Source: Hymenobacter glacieicola
Lineage (GTDB): Bacteria; Bacteroidota; Bacteroidia; Cytophagales; Hymenobacteraceae
Length of the DNA stretch: 64,000 bases
Direction of reading: 5' to 3'
Assembly: GCF_014640315.1 (NCBI RefSeq)
Contig: NZ_BMGS01000005.1
Span: 372,001 to 436,000, forward strand
In this document: positions 1 to 7,952 of the stretch, one piece after another
Layout: every line of letters starts with the position of its first letter
How positions within the stretch are numbered: the stretch's first letter is position 1
Translations under genes and position numbers: made by a program
Notes under the pieces: generated by a model
Seen by the model: the letters and a program-made list of their open reading frames with translations, nothing else
What the model was told of the DNA's origin: nothing
Databases searched by the model: none

Positions 1-997
1 CTACCAGGGCAAAAAGCCCATTTATGTAGTCGCTAACAAGGCCGACACCAACACCCGCGCCCACGCCGCCGGCGAGTTCTACTCACTTGGCCTCGGCGAC
101 GGCGAAATCTACCCCATCAGCTCCCAGAGCGGCTCGGGCACCGGTGATTTGCTGGATGCTGTCATTAGCCACTTTGAAGAGGAAGGGGTAGAAGAGCCCG
201 ATGCCGGCGTACCCAAAATTGCCGTAGTAGGTCGCCCGAACGTGGGCAAGTCCTCGTTTGTGAACCTGCTGCTGGGCACCGACCGGAGCATTGTAACGGA
301 CATTGCCGGCACCACCCGCGACTCTATTCAGGCCCGCTACAATGCCTTTGGTCACGAGTTCATTCTGGTAGATACGGCCGGACTGCGCCGCAAAACCAAG
401 GTGCACGAAGACGTGGAGTTCTACTCGGTGCTCCGCTCCTTGCGGGCCCTGGAGGAATCGGACGTGTGCATCGTGATTCTGGACGCTACCCGCGGCATTG
501 AAGCCCAGGACCTGAACATCATTGGCCTGGCCGACAAAAACCGCAAGGGTATTGTGATACTGGTCAACAAGTGGGACCTAATCGAGAACAAGGAAACCAA
601 TACGGCCAAGGAGTTCGAGGAGAAAATCAGGGAGAAGATTGCGCCTATCAGTTACCCGCCCATCATTTTCACTTCGGTGCTCACCAAGCAGCGCGTGCAC
701 AAGGCCATTGAAACCGCCGTGCAGGTGTACGAGAACAAGCGTCGCAAAATCCCGACTTCCGAGCTGAACGAAGTAATGCTCAAAGAAATCGAGAAGTACC
801 CGCCGCCCATTCAGAAAGGGAAGCTGGTGCGCATTAAGTACGCAACGCAACTGCCCACCCATAACCCGGTATTCGCCTTTTTCTGCAACCTGCCGCAGTA
901 CGTAAAAGAAAGCTACACCCGCTACCTCGAAAACCGCCTGCGGGAACACTTCGACTTTACGGGGGTACCCATTGGTATCGTTTTCCGGAAGAAGTAA
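1..997 (+). CDS. der: GTPase Der (EngA), 5' end outside window
   Basis: Ribosome-assembly GTPase with two tandem G domains and a C-terminal KH-like domain; it acts on the 50S subunit. The reading frame is already open at base 2, so the start lies upstream. The visible part begins in the first G domain at its NKAD (G4) motif, then passes through an acidic linker into the second G domain with GRPNVGKS (G1), the TTRD G2 region, DTAG (G3) and NKWD (G4). The last 110 or so residues match the KH-like domain. The stop is TAA at 995-997. Two tandem G domains in one chain are diagnostic for Der. Confidence 0.97.
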   Translation, partial: YQGKKPIYVVANKADTNTRAHAAGEFYSLGLGDGEIYPISSQSGSGTGDLLDAVISHFEEEGVEEPDAGVPKIAVVGRPNVGKSSFVNLLLGTDRSIVTDIAGTTRDSIQARYNAFGHEFILVDTAGLRRKTKVHEDVEFYSVLRSLRALEESDVCIVILDATRGIEAQDLNIIGLADKNRKGIVILVNKWDLIENKETNTAKEFEEKIREKIAPISYPPIIFTSVLTKQRVHKAIETAVQVYENKRRKIPTSELNEVMLKEIEKYPPPIQKGKLVRIKYATQLPTHNPVFAFFCNLPQYVKESYTRYLENRLREHFDFTGVPIGIVFRKK

Positions 998-1054
998 GCA
1001 CAGCCGTACTCGGGCAAATGAAAAAAAAGTAAAATGTTTTTTCCATTGTCGGGT

Positions 1055-1062
1055 TACCTTCG
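1055..1062 (+). promoter_or_regulatory. possible -7 box for the first small lipoprotein
   Basis: TACCTTCG matches the Bacteroidota -7 consensus TAnnTTTG with one mismatch and lies 88 bp before the ATG at 1150. I do not see a convincing TTG at the usual 19-bp spacing, only a T-rich run, so this is a weak call. Confidence 0.3.
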
Positions 1063-1149
1063 GTTGAATCTGATATAAAGCCTCGATTACCGGCTAGAAA
1101 CCGGGTAATCACCCTTCATCTGAAATTCAATTTCTCATTTTCCCTTACC

Positions 1150-1386
1150 ATGAAAAAAGTACTGTTCCTTGCTCTGGCTGCTGTTTCTTTCTCTTTCGCT
1201 TCTTGCGACAGCAAAACTGAAAACGCTGCTGAAGCTCAGGCTGAGCAAGTAGAAGAAGGTGGCGAAGCTAAGGCTGACGCTATGGAAAACGCTGGCAACG
1301 AGGCTGGTGCTGACTCGGTAGAAAACGCTACCGAAGCTCAGGCTGACGCCATCGAAAACGCTGCTGACTCGACCGACGCTAAGTAA
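1150..1386 (+). CDS. small Ala/Glu-rich lipoprotein (78 aa)
   Basis: Function unknown. The first 19 residues are a lipoprotein signal peptide (MKK, hydrophobic core, lipobox FASC), so the mature product should be a lipid-anchored peptide of about 60 residues. That part is almost wholly Ala, Glu, Asp, Asn and Gln with recurring ENA and EAQAD segments, as expected for an amphipathic or coiled helix. Alanine codons are mostly GCT, whereas neighbouring genes prefer GCC; this is the kind of bias seen in highly expressed genes. It sits alone with its own terminator, and the gene at 1580 is a paralog. A structural envelope role is a guess. Confidence 0.8.
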   Translation: MKKVLFLALAAVSFSFASCDSKTENAAEAQAEQVEEGGEAKADAMENAGNEAGADSVENATEAQADAIENAADSTDAK

Positions 1387-1412
1387 GCTGACGCACCGAC
1401 CGGTGCCAAGAA

Positions 1413-1443
1413 AAAGGCCGCTCCTACCGGGCGGCCTTTTTTT
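1413..1443 (+). terminator. rho-independent terminator of the 78-aa lipoprotein
   Basis: Stem AAAGGCCGC (1413-1421) pairs with GCGGCCTTT (1431-1439), followed by a T-run. It starts 26 bp after the stop codon. Confidence 0.85.
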
Positions 1444-1579
1444 ATGTGGTAGCAAGTCGTAATACGTTGTGAAGTACGTACGTTGGCAAACTTATTTGTT
1501 GCCAGCTCTGCTGTAGCCCAGGCATGCCATAAAAAGGGTAGGCCAGTCCTGATTCCACTTCTTCCTTACCAACTCCACC

Positions 1580-1798
1580 ATGAAAAAAGTGTCCTTTTTC
1601 GCGCTGGCTGCTATTGCTTTGCTGTTTGCTGCCTGTAACGACAAAAAACCCGGTGCTGCGCAGTCCGTTGAAAACGTAGAGTCTTCCGGTGACGCGCAAC
1701 TTGACGCCATGGAGGAAAAAGCAAATGCCGTCCGTGACTCCGCTGACGCCAGAACGGCCGCCCTGGAAAACTCGACCGATTCAGTTCAGGCCGAGTAA
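1580..1798 (+). CDS. small lipoprotein (72 aa), paralog of the preceding gene
   Basis: Function unknown. It starts MKKVSFFALAAIALLF with lipobox FAAC, so it is a predicted lipoprotein. The mature part is short, charged and Ala/Glu/Asp-rich with SVENVES and DAMEEKA segments that recall the upstream 78-aa protein. The shared signal peptide, composition and placement argue for a tandem duplication followed by divergence. Its codon use is less GCT-biased than its neighbour's. It has its own downstream terminator, so the two are probably separate transcripts. Confidence 0.75.
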   Translation: MKKVSFFALAAIALLFAACNDKKPGAAQSVENVESSGDAQLDAMEEKANAVRDSADARTAALENSTDSVQAE

Positions 1799-1819
1799 AC
1801 TGACGAGCTAAAAACAACA

Positions 1820-1848
1820 AAAGGCCACCCCTCGGGGCGGCCTTTTTT
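1820..1848 (+). terminator. rho-independent terminator of the 72-aa lipoprotein
   Basis: AAAGGCC with a CCC/GGG upper stem pairs with GGCCTTT, then a T-run. It closely resembles the terminator of the upstream paralog, consistent with duplication of the whole unit. Confidence 0.85.
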
Positions 1849-1876
1849 GAGAGAGTATTCCGAGAAGAGGCTCCGG

Positions 1877-2443
1877 TTAGCCCAGCCGGCGCTGCAGCAG
1901 GCCATCTACCACCTCAAAGAGCTTGCGCGGCTGGTACGTTCGCCAGGGCAGCTCATCTAGTTGGCCGCCGAAGTTAATGTAGCTGTCGAGGTTGTACTGG
2001 CGCATTTCCCGGATGACATGCTCCTGGAAGTTGATGCCCGCAATCCAGCCGTCTTCTACGTCCTCGAACCATTCTTCGTAGTACGAGTCATCGGAGCCGT
2101 GGAAGTTGAAGACGTTTTCGCCAATGAGAATAAATTTATGGATGCCCTCGTGCGTCATCACATCAATGATATTGCGCTTGAGGTGCATCACGTCGTTTTC
2201 GATGGCGTCATTCCATTCCCCGATAAACTCGATGACGCTGATACCTTGATCATAATCCACAAATAGAATCTTCAGATACAAGGTATCCGAGTCAAGGCTG
2301 TCCCACTGCGGATGGATGTAGTACCCGTAGATGGTATTGACGTAGGCGTCGAGGCTATTTTCAGCCTCGTACAGAGGAGAGCGAGGGTCTTCAGTGGCGG
2401 AGTACTGCTCCAACCACGCGTAATGCGGCTCGATGGTGTGCAT
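1877..2443 (-). CDS. conserved hypothetical protein (188 aa)
   Basis: I do not recognise this family. It has no signal peptide, no membrane segment and no clear cofactor motif. It is acidic and rich in Tyr, Trp and Phe, for example a DDSYYEEWFEDVEDGW stretch in the C-terminal half. The pattern looks like a small alpha/beta cytosolic protein; a segment of hydrophobic strands around residues 55-75 is followed by a helix with MHLKRNI. It points at the two small lipoproteins and ends just past their terminator, so it is probably monocistronic. Confidence 0.7.
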   Translation of the reverse strand: MHTIEPHYAWLEQYSATEDPRSPLYEAENSLDAYVNTIYGYYIHPQWDSLDSDTLYLKILFVDYDQGISVIEFIGEWNDAIENDVMHLKRNIIDVMTHEGIHKFILIGENVFNFHGSDDSYYEEWFEDVEDGWIAGINFQEHVIREMRQYNLDSYINFGGQLDELPWRTYQPRKLFEVVDGLLQRRLG

Positions 2444-2607
2444 GCTGATGACGAGTTAGCGCCAAGTCCCTCATCTGGCAGAAGGCGGGCCGGCTTGTAT
2501 TGCCCTAACGCGGAACACCCGCTGTCTGTTCGCTCTGAGTTAGCCAAGCACTACTGCCGGCCCTAAAACAGCCGCAGGTTTGTCTACCACATGAACCTAC
2601 CGCCAGC

Positions 2608-3411
2608 TCACGCTTTATGTGCTTCCAGGGCCGCGCGCACTGAGCCGTGCTGGTGCAGGAGTGCGGCAGCCTCTTTGTGGTCAATGCTAAGCTCGTCCAT
2701 CAGCATTTTTTCGCCCCGGTCTACTAGTTTAGCATTAGACAGCTGCATGTCCACCATCTTGTTGCCCTTCACCCGACCCAGTCGAATGAACGTGGCCGTT
2801 GTGAGCATGTTGAGAACGAGTTTCTGGGCTGTGCCTGCTTTCAGCCGGGTGCTGCCCGTCACAAATTCCGGCCCCGTGACAACCTCCACGGGAAACTCGG
2901 CGGTAGCAGCCACCACGGAGCCGGCGTTACACACAATGCAACCGGTAGCAATGCCGCGGCTGCGAGCCTGTTGCAAGCCTCCGATGACGTAGGGTGTCCG
3001 GCCGGAAGCGGCAATACCTACCACAATATCCTGGCTGGTAATGTCATGGGCCAGCAAGTCCTGCCAAGCCTGCTCGGCGTCATCTTCCGCGTTTTCTACC
3101 GCTTTGCGGATGGCCGTATCACCCCCCGCAATCAGGCCAACTACTACCCCGTGCGGGACCCCGAAGGTGGGCGGGCACTCGGAGGCATCCAGAATGCCCA
3201 GCCGCCCGCTGGTGCCAGCCCCAATGTAAAACAGCCGCCCCCCGGCCCCCAAACGAGCCACGGTGGCTTCTACCAAACGCTCAATCTGGGGCAAGGCCTT
3301 CGCTACCGCCAGCGGCACCGTTTGGTCGACGCTGTTCAGGCCGGCAAGCAGCTCCTGCGTGGAAAGGGTTTCGAGGTTATTGAACAGGGAGGGGCTTTCG
3401 GTGGTGCTCAT
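2608..3411 (-). CDS. murQ: N-acetylmuramic acid 6-phosphate etherase
   Basis: Cytoplasmic SIS-domain enzyme that cleaves the lactyl ether of MurNAc-6-phosphate to give GlcNAc-6-phosphate and D-lactate in peptidoglycan recycling. Seen: the N-terminal NLETLSTQELL segment, the sugar-phosphate loop GAGTSGRLG at about residues 64-72, the ECPPTFG segment right after it, GIAASGRTPYV in the middle, and the C-terminal NKMVDMQLSNAKLVDRG block typical of MurQ. The length of 267 residues is close to the family norm. No MurNAc kinase or importer gene is adjacent, so the partners must lie elsewhere. Confidence 0.95.
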   Translation of the reverse strand: MSTTESPSLFNNLETLSTQELLAGLNSVDQTVPLAVAKALPQIERLVEATVARLGAGGRLFYIGAGTSGRLGILDASECPPTFGVPHGVVVGLIAGGDTAIRKAVENAEDDAEQAWQDLLAHDITSQDIVVGIAASGRTPYVIGGLQQARSRGIATGCIVCNAGSVVAATAEFPVEVVTGPEFVTGSTRLKAGTAQKLVLNMLTTATFIRLGRVKGNKMVDMQLSNAKLVDRGEKMLMDELSIDHKEAAALLHQHGSVRAALEAHKA

Positions 3412-3474
3412 GGAAAGGAGAAGAGAAGTAATACCAGGCCGTAGCGGGTAGGCAACGGCGCTACGCCGCCTGCT

Positions 3475-3496
3475 CCCGCCCTGCCTTCAGGGCGGG
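3475..3496 (-). terminator. short hairpin after the cytochrome b5-like gene
   Basis: CCCGCCCTG and CAGGGCGGG form a perfect 9-bp stem with a 4-base loop directly downstream of the stop codon of the minus-strand gene at 3499. There is no T-run, so termination is uncertain. Confidence 0.35.
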
Positions 3497-3498
3497 GC

Positions 3499-3759
3499 TT
3501 ACGCTAGTTTGCCCACAACGGGAAAGTTGTCGAAGACGTTGGGAGTGTGGGGCGCATCTTTGTCCAGTTCCCGGGTTAGGTCCTGGCCGGCCCAGTGCTC
3601 ATAGTGGTTGCCACGGCGCCACAGGCGCGAGCGGCTCACGTCGTAAATAAGCCCCTGGTACCCCACCCAAATTTCGTCCCGATCCTGACCGTTGCGCAGG
3701 GCTAGCTGCGCCGTGGTATAGGTAGCCAGCGTATTATGTGGGTCAGCAATCAGGCTCAT
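3499..3759 (-). CDS. cytochrome b5-like heme/steroid-binding domain protein (86 aa)
   Basis: A single small domain. The layout resembles the cytochrome b5-like/MAPR family: an N-terminal strand-helix, then IWVGYQGLIYDVSRSRLW, then GNHYEHWAGQDLTRELDKDAPH, then FDNFPVVGKL at the end. The His-Pro-Gly-Gly heme motif of true cytochrome b5 is absent; the two His residues in the central segment could still be ligands. There is no signal peptide, so it should be cytosolic. It lies between murQ and an arginase-fold gene on the same strand, with no obvious functional link. Confidence 0.75.
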   Translation of the reverse strand: MSLIADPHNTLATYTTAQLALRNGQDRDEIWVGYQGLIYDVSRSRLWRRGNHYEHWAGQDLTRELDKDAPHTPNVFDNFPVVGKLA

Positions 3760-3808
3760 AGGGAAGGTTCAAGTTTTTTCAGTAATCAGCCTAGTAACTC
3801 CGGGCAGC

Positions 3809-4957
3809 CTACCCTAGCAGGGCCTGGGTTAAGATCCAGCGGTTCGGCAAGTCTCCCTGGGCCGCGCGGAGGTAGTCCTGGTAGCTGCAGGGCACAATGC
3901 GCTTGACGTCGCTGTCGGCGAGGCTTTCCACCTCCAACCACCACTTTTCCGTGCGCTTACTTTTATAGAACACCAGCTTGGCGGGCGTGCCGGGCAAGCC
4001 CACAGCGTAGCGCATGAAGCGGCGGCTTTGAAAATCGGTTTCCTGGCGGCGGTGGTAGTAGCCCTCTACAAAGTACCACAGCATGGTAGCTAGGGTAGCG
4101 GCGGCCAAGCCGTGGGGGTCGTACTCCGGGCGGTAGCCGTAGAGCCCAAAGGAGGTCAGCGTGTCGTTGTGGCCGGCATACCAGGCCAGCTGAGCGGCTT
4201 CCTCATTGGTTAGCCCGAAGGGGTTGGCAGGCCAGTAGGACGGCGCGTCATTCCAGCGCAGAGCGGCCACATCAAAGCTAACGAAATCGGCCTGGCGAAG
4301 CAGGGGTTCCGCCTGGCGCACATCGGCGTGGATGGCTCCGAGGCGCAGGGTTTCAAAGTGCAGCTTTTCCAGCGCGGCCAGCACATCGGGAGCCACCAGG
4401 TACTGCTGGTGAGCCAATTGGGCGAAGTTGAACAGGAAGCTCGGCTCGTGCAGCAACATGCGGCGCAGGTGGCTGTCTTCGGGGGCAGCACCGTCTACCT
4501 CGGCCATGTCCACGCGCGCATCCACGGTGGCAAAGCTGACGGCCCGGTCCAGGGTTTCGTAGGCCAGGAACTGCCCGTAATCCAGGTCATGGGAGCCGCC
4601 CAGCAGAATCGGGACGGTGTTCTGCTCCAGCAGAGCCGCAATAATTTCTCGCAGCCGTTGGTAGGTATCCTCCAGCGTCAGGCCCGGCCGCAGATTTCCT
4701 AGGTCTACTAGTCGCATCGGCCCGGTGCCTTTCTGAAGCTGGTAGAAGCGGCGCCGAACGGCATCCGCGCCCTGGGTGGCAGGAGCGCCCGCAGCGCTAC
4801 CGCGCCATTCATTCAGGCCAATCAGCGCCAAGTCGGCACCTCGCCAGTCGGGAAACGTGTCCAGAAAGGGCGTAGCATAAGCGGCCAGCGTGGTCGGGAC
4901 TGTGGCCGGACCGGCCAGCTCTTCGGGGAGCGGATCAAAAAAGATGGCCAGATTCAT
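3809..4957 (-). CDS. arginase-fold (formimidoylglutamase-like) protein with altered metal site
   Basis: A 382-residue member of the ureohydrolase (arginase/agmatinase/formimidoylglutamase) superfamily. GGSHD at about residue 120 is the first metal motif. The next canonical motif, DAHxD, reads DARVD here, and the SxDxDxxDP motif reads SFDVAALR, so at least two usual manganese ligands are missing. Either it binds metal differently or it is a non-catalytic relative. I place the start at the ATG at 4957 (MNLAIFFDP); a longer frame to 5005 adds 16 unconvincing residues. No histidine-utilisation genes are nearby, so the formimidoylglutamase label is by family only. Confidence 0.8.
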   Translation of the reverse strand: MNLAIFFDPLPEELAGPATVPTTLAAYATPFLDTFPDWRGADLALIGLNEWRGSAAGAPATQGADAVRRRFYQLQKGTGPMRLVDLGNLRPGLTLEDTYQRLREIIAALLEQNTVPILLGGSHDLDYGQFLAYETLDRAVSFATVDARVDMAEVDGAAPEDSHLRRMLLHEPSFLFNFAQLAHQQYLVAPDVLAALEKLHFETLRLGAIHADVRQAEPLLRQADFVSFDVAALRWNDAPSYWPANPFGLTNEEAAQLAWYAGHNDTLTSFGLYGYRPEYDPHGLAAATLATMLWYFVEGYYHRRQETDFQSRRFMRYAVGLPGTPAKLVFYKSKRTEKWWLEVESLADSDVKRIVPCSYQDYLRAAQGDLPNRWILTQALLG

Positions 4958-5157
4958 CGTGCGCGCCGTAGCAGACTCCGACAAAGCTACGCAAAAGCCG
5001 GCCACAGCCTGCCTGCTTTCTGTCGAGTATAGAAGCTTTCCCGCGAAAAAAGTAGTTATTTAAGCAGCCTTTCCTGTTCGGCTTCTGCGACGACACCGCA
5101 GCTGTCGGCAGCAAGCCTTTTCTGTTCACTAACCCCACCTTAGTGCTTTCCCGCCGC

Positions 5158-6939
5158 ATGGACATTCGCCGTACGTTCGATATTCTGCCACATCTCCAGC
5201 AGAAGTACAATAAGCCTGACTGCTTTGCTGTTAAAATAAATGGCCAATACACGCCCATCAGCACCGATGCGGCCGTGGAGCAGGTCAATCAGGTAAGCCT
5301 GGGGCTGCGCCGCCTAGGCATTGGTAAAGACGATAAAGTTGCCATTATTTCGATGAACCGCCCCGAGTGGATGTTCGCCGATTTTGGCATTGCCCAACTA
5401 GGTGCTACCAGCGTGCCGATGTACCCGAGCATCACGGTAGAAGACTATAAGTACATCTTCTCCGATGCCGGGGTGAAAGCCGTATTTGTGTCGGATAAAA
5501 AGCTGCTCGACAAGGTGCAGGAAGCCACGCAGGGGCTCAACATTCCGGCGGACAACATCTTCACCTTCGACAAAATTGAGGGCGCCCGCCACTTTTCTGA
5601 GCTGTTGGAGTTAGGCAAGCAGGGTAACCCCGCCGACCTGGAGCCGCTCAAAGCCGCCGTGCAGCCCGATGACCTGCTCACCCTGATTTATACCTCCGGC
5701 ACCACCGGGCAGCCCAAGGGCGTTATGCTGACGCACAACAACATCCTCAGCAACTGCCGGAATGCCCAGCGTTTTGTGCCCGTAACCAAGGACGATAAAG
5801 CCCTGAGCTTTCTGCCGCTCTGCCACATTTTCGAGCGGATGGTAACCCACCTCTACCTCATCAACGGCGTGAGCATTTACTACGCCGAGAGCATGGAAAC
5901 CATTGCCGACAACCTGCGCGAGGTGAAGCCGGAAATCTTTACTACCGTGCCGCGCCTGCTGGAAAAGGTGTACGACAAGATTGTGGCCAAGGGCCACGAG
6001 CAAACCGGCGTCAAGAAAAGCCTGTTCTTCTGGGCCCTGGACCTGGGGTTGAAATACGACAACCAGAAGGATGGCGGCTTCCTGTATAACACGCAGCTGG
6101 CCCTGGCCAATAAGCTCATCTTCAGCAAGTGGCGCGAGGCCCTGGGCGGCAACCTGCGCTGCATTGTGAGCGGGGGCGGGGCCCTGCAGCCCCGGCTGGC
6201 GCGGGTGTTCTGGGCCGGCGGCATTCGGGTAATGGAAGGCTACGGCCTAACGGAAACCTCCCCAGTTATTGCCGTGGGTGGCTACGAGCCCGAAAACAAC
6301 ATGATTGGCACCGTAGGCCCCGTGATTGACAACACCGAAGTGAAAATTGCCCCTGATGGCGAAATCCTGACCAAGTCGGAGTCGGTGATGAAGGGCTACT
6401 ACAACAAGCCGGAGCTAACGGCCAAGGAGTTTGACGCGGACGGCTGGTTCCACACCGGCGACATTGGCGAGCTGGTTGAAGGCAAGTTTCTCAAAATCAC
6501 GGACCGCAAAAAGGAAATGTTTAAAACCTCGGGCGGCAAGTACATTGCCCCGCAGGTGATAGAAGGCAAACTCAAGGAGTCGCCGCTTGTGGAGCAGTGC
6601 ATGGTGGTCGGCGACGGCCAGAAGTTTCCCTCGGCCCTGCTGATTCCCTCCTTCGACGCCCTGAAAGGCTGGTGCAAGCGCAACAACGTGAACTGCGACT
6701 GCTCCAACGAGGAACTGATCAAAAATGAAAAAGTGGTGAAGATGTACGAGGACCTCGTGCACAAGTACAACACCAACTTCGCGCAGTGGGAGCAGGTAAA
6801 AAAAGTGGTGCTGCTACCCCAGCTCTGGACCGTTGAAACCGGCGAAATGACGCCCACCATGAAAGTTAAGCGCAAGGCCATTACCGAAAACAACAAGGCA
6901 ATAATCGAAAGCCTTTATCAGCACGCCGAGAAGCACTAA
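5158..6939 (+). CDS. long-chain acyl-CoA synthetase (AMP-forming)
   Basis: Activates free fatty acids to acyl-CoA through an acyl-AMP intermediate, the entry step to beta-oxidation. It is 593 residues, the size of FadD/FAA-type ligases. Seen: the P-loop-like YTSGTTGQPKG at about residue 178, a LPLCHIFERM linker region, YGLTETSP at about 362, GWFHTGD at about 429, and a C-terminal DRKKEMFKTSGGKYIAP hinge. The ATG at 5158 is preferred over the GTG at 5143. The gene is followed by its own strong terminator, so it is not in the fad operon 3.4 kb downstream, although the pathway link is clear. Confidence 0.93.
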   Translation: MDIRRTFDILPHLQQKYNKPDCFAVKINGQYTPISTDAAVEQVNQVSLGLRRLGIGKDDKVAIISMNRPEWMFADFGIAQLGATSVPMYPSITVEDYKYIFSDAGVKAVFVSDKKLLDKVQEATQGLNIPADNIFTFDKIEGARHFSELLELGKQGNPADLEPLKAAVQPDDLLTLIYTSGTTGQPKGVMLTHNNILSNCRNAQRFVPVTKDDKALSFLPLCHIFERMVTHLYLINGVSIYYAESMETIADNLREVKPEIFTTVPRLLEKVYDKIVAKGHEQTGVKKSLFFWALDLGLKYDNQKDGGFLYNTQLALANKLIFSKWREALGGNLRCIVSGGGALQPRLARVFWAGGIRVMEGYGLTETSPVIAVGGYEPENNMIGTVGPVIDNTEVKIAPDGEILTKSESVMKGYYNKPELTAKEFDADGWFHTGDIGELVEGKFLKITDRKKEMFKTSGGKYIAPQVIEGKLKESPLVEQCMVVGDGQKFPSALLIPSFDALKGWCKRNNVNCDCSNEELIKNEKVVKMYEDLVHKYNTNFAQWEQVKKVVLLPQLWTVETGEMTPTMKVKRKAITENNKAIIESLYQHAEKH

Positions 6940-6945
6940 GCAGCT

Positions 6946-6979
6946 GGCCCCGCTACAACAAGTAGCGGGGCCTTTTTTT
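6946..6979 (+). terminator. terminator of the acyl-CoA synthetase gene
   Basis: A perfect 11-bp GC-rich stem, GGCCCCGCTAC (6946-6956) with GTAGCGGGGCC (6962-6972), has a 5-base loop and is followed by seven T. Confidence 0.95.
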
Positions 6980-7023
6980 ATGCATTAATTCCAGGTTACA
7001 ACGAATAATCCTATCTGCTACAG

Positions 7024-7031
7024 TACCTTTA
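7024..7031 (+). promoter_or_regulatory. possible -7 box for the 250-aa lipoprotein
   Basis: TACCTTTA is one base from TAnnTTTG and lies 28 bp before the ATG at 7059, a plausible leader length. No clear TTG is found 19 bp upstream. Confidence 0.4.
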
Positions 7032-7058
7032 GCGCAGTATTAAACGCAACAGTTCTTT

Positions 7059-7811
7059 ATGCAAAAATTTACTTCACTTCTATTCTCCTCCATCTGTGCT
7101 GCCTCACTGCTAACGGGTTGTACTAAGAGCGACGACGACGAGGCAACTCCCAGCCTGACCGGCAACCTGTACGGCTTCGTTAACCCACTAGACGAGCTAG
7201 GCAGTCCGGCCGCTAAAAGTGGCGTGACGGTGACCTTGGATGGCGTAACCCCCGCCGCTACCGTTACCACCGACGCGAATGGCCGCTATGAATTTGCTAA
7301 CCTGAAAGCGGGCACGTACAACCTGACCTACTCCCGCCCTGACCTAGGAACCTACCGGCGCGTGAGTGTAGGACACGTTGGGGGCAACCAGCCCACTTTT
7401 GCCTTCACTTCTTTCCTTACCCAGCCTTCTTCAACCCGCATCCTCAACCCCACCGTATCGAGCAATTCCCTCTCCGGCACGGCTACCCTGCAGTTTACCC
7501 TAGCCAATGCAGTCATGCCGTCGGGTTCGTTCTACCGCTACCACATGTACGTGGGGGCTACTCCCAACGTAACCGCTGAAACCGGAACGCTCTATGCCAA
7601 TACTACCTACGGTACAAGCAGTTCCTATGTGTCGCAAGCTTTGACCCGCGCGGCGCTAAATGCAGCAGGCCTGCCTTCGGGCCGCGCGGCTTATGTTGTT
7701 GTGTACGGCTTGCCAAATACTGCAAGTTCATATACTGACCCTACTACCGGCCGAATCGTGTACACCGGTCTGGGCGCAGCCTCTAACACGGTGGCGTTCA
7801 TCGTTCCGTAG
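7059..7811 (+). CDS. lipoprotein with a carboxypeptidase-regulatory-like domain
   Basis: A 250-residue exported protein. It has a type II signal peptide with lipobox LTGC, then an acidic DDDE linker. Residues of about 35-105 form a beta-sandwich of the carboxypeptidase-regulatory (CarboxypepD_reg/DUF4382-like) type, with the usual GVTVTLDG, ANGRYEFANLKAGTYNLTY and YRRVSVG strands. The C-terminal half is Ser/Thr-rich and beta-predicted with no recognised domain. Flanking terminators on both sides suggest a single-gene unit. Its role is unknown; such domains often serve as carbohydrate- or protein-binding modules on the cell surface. Confidence 0.8.
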   Translation: MQKFTSLLFSSICAASLLTGCTKSDDDEATPSLTGNLYGFVNPLDELGSPAAKSGVTVTLDGVTPAATVTTDANGRYEFANLKAGTYNLTYSRPDLGTYRRVSVGHVGGNQPTFAFTSFLTQPSSTRILNPTVSSNSLSGTATLQFTLANAVMPSGSFYRYHMYVGATPNVTAETGTLYANTTYGTSSSYVSQALTRAALNAAGLPSGRAAYVVVYGLPNTASSYTDPTTGRIVYTGLGAASNTVAFIVP

Positions 7812-7838
7812 GTAAGTAGAACCTATAAATTGCTAACA

Positions 7839-7888
7839 GGTTGGGGTTTGATAAGGGCATAACGCTCAGTCAAACCCCAAACTTTTTT
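7839..7888 (+). terminator. terminator between the lipoprotein and marR
   Basis: TTGGGGTTTGA (7841-7851) pairs perfectly with TCAAACCCCAA (7870-7880), with an 18-base loop and a following T-run. Confidence 0.85.
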
Positions 7889-7897
7889 TAGTTAACT

Positions 7898-7915
7898 TAG
7901 TATGCAAGCATAACA
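7898..7915 (+). promoter_or_regulatory. candidate MarR operator upstream of marR
   Basis: It contains the perfect palindrome TATGC-AA-GCATA at 7901-7912. When centred it fits the pattern TAnTnnGCnnGCnnAnTA shared with sites before fadN and fadE. It covers the place where a -33 element would sit for the TATGTTTA box at 7924-7931, so a bound repressor would block marR itself. Confidence 0.6.
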
Positions 7916-7952
7916 TATTTCTGTATGTTTACCGGACTTGCCGTACTACCCC

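Noticed and set aside
1005..1019. Sequence near 1008 resembling the MarR site half TACTCGG
   Set aside because: No second half-site, location downstream of der with no fad link.
2971..3444. Plus-strand ORF over murQ
   Set aside because: Antisense shadow of murQ with no family similarity.
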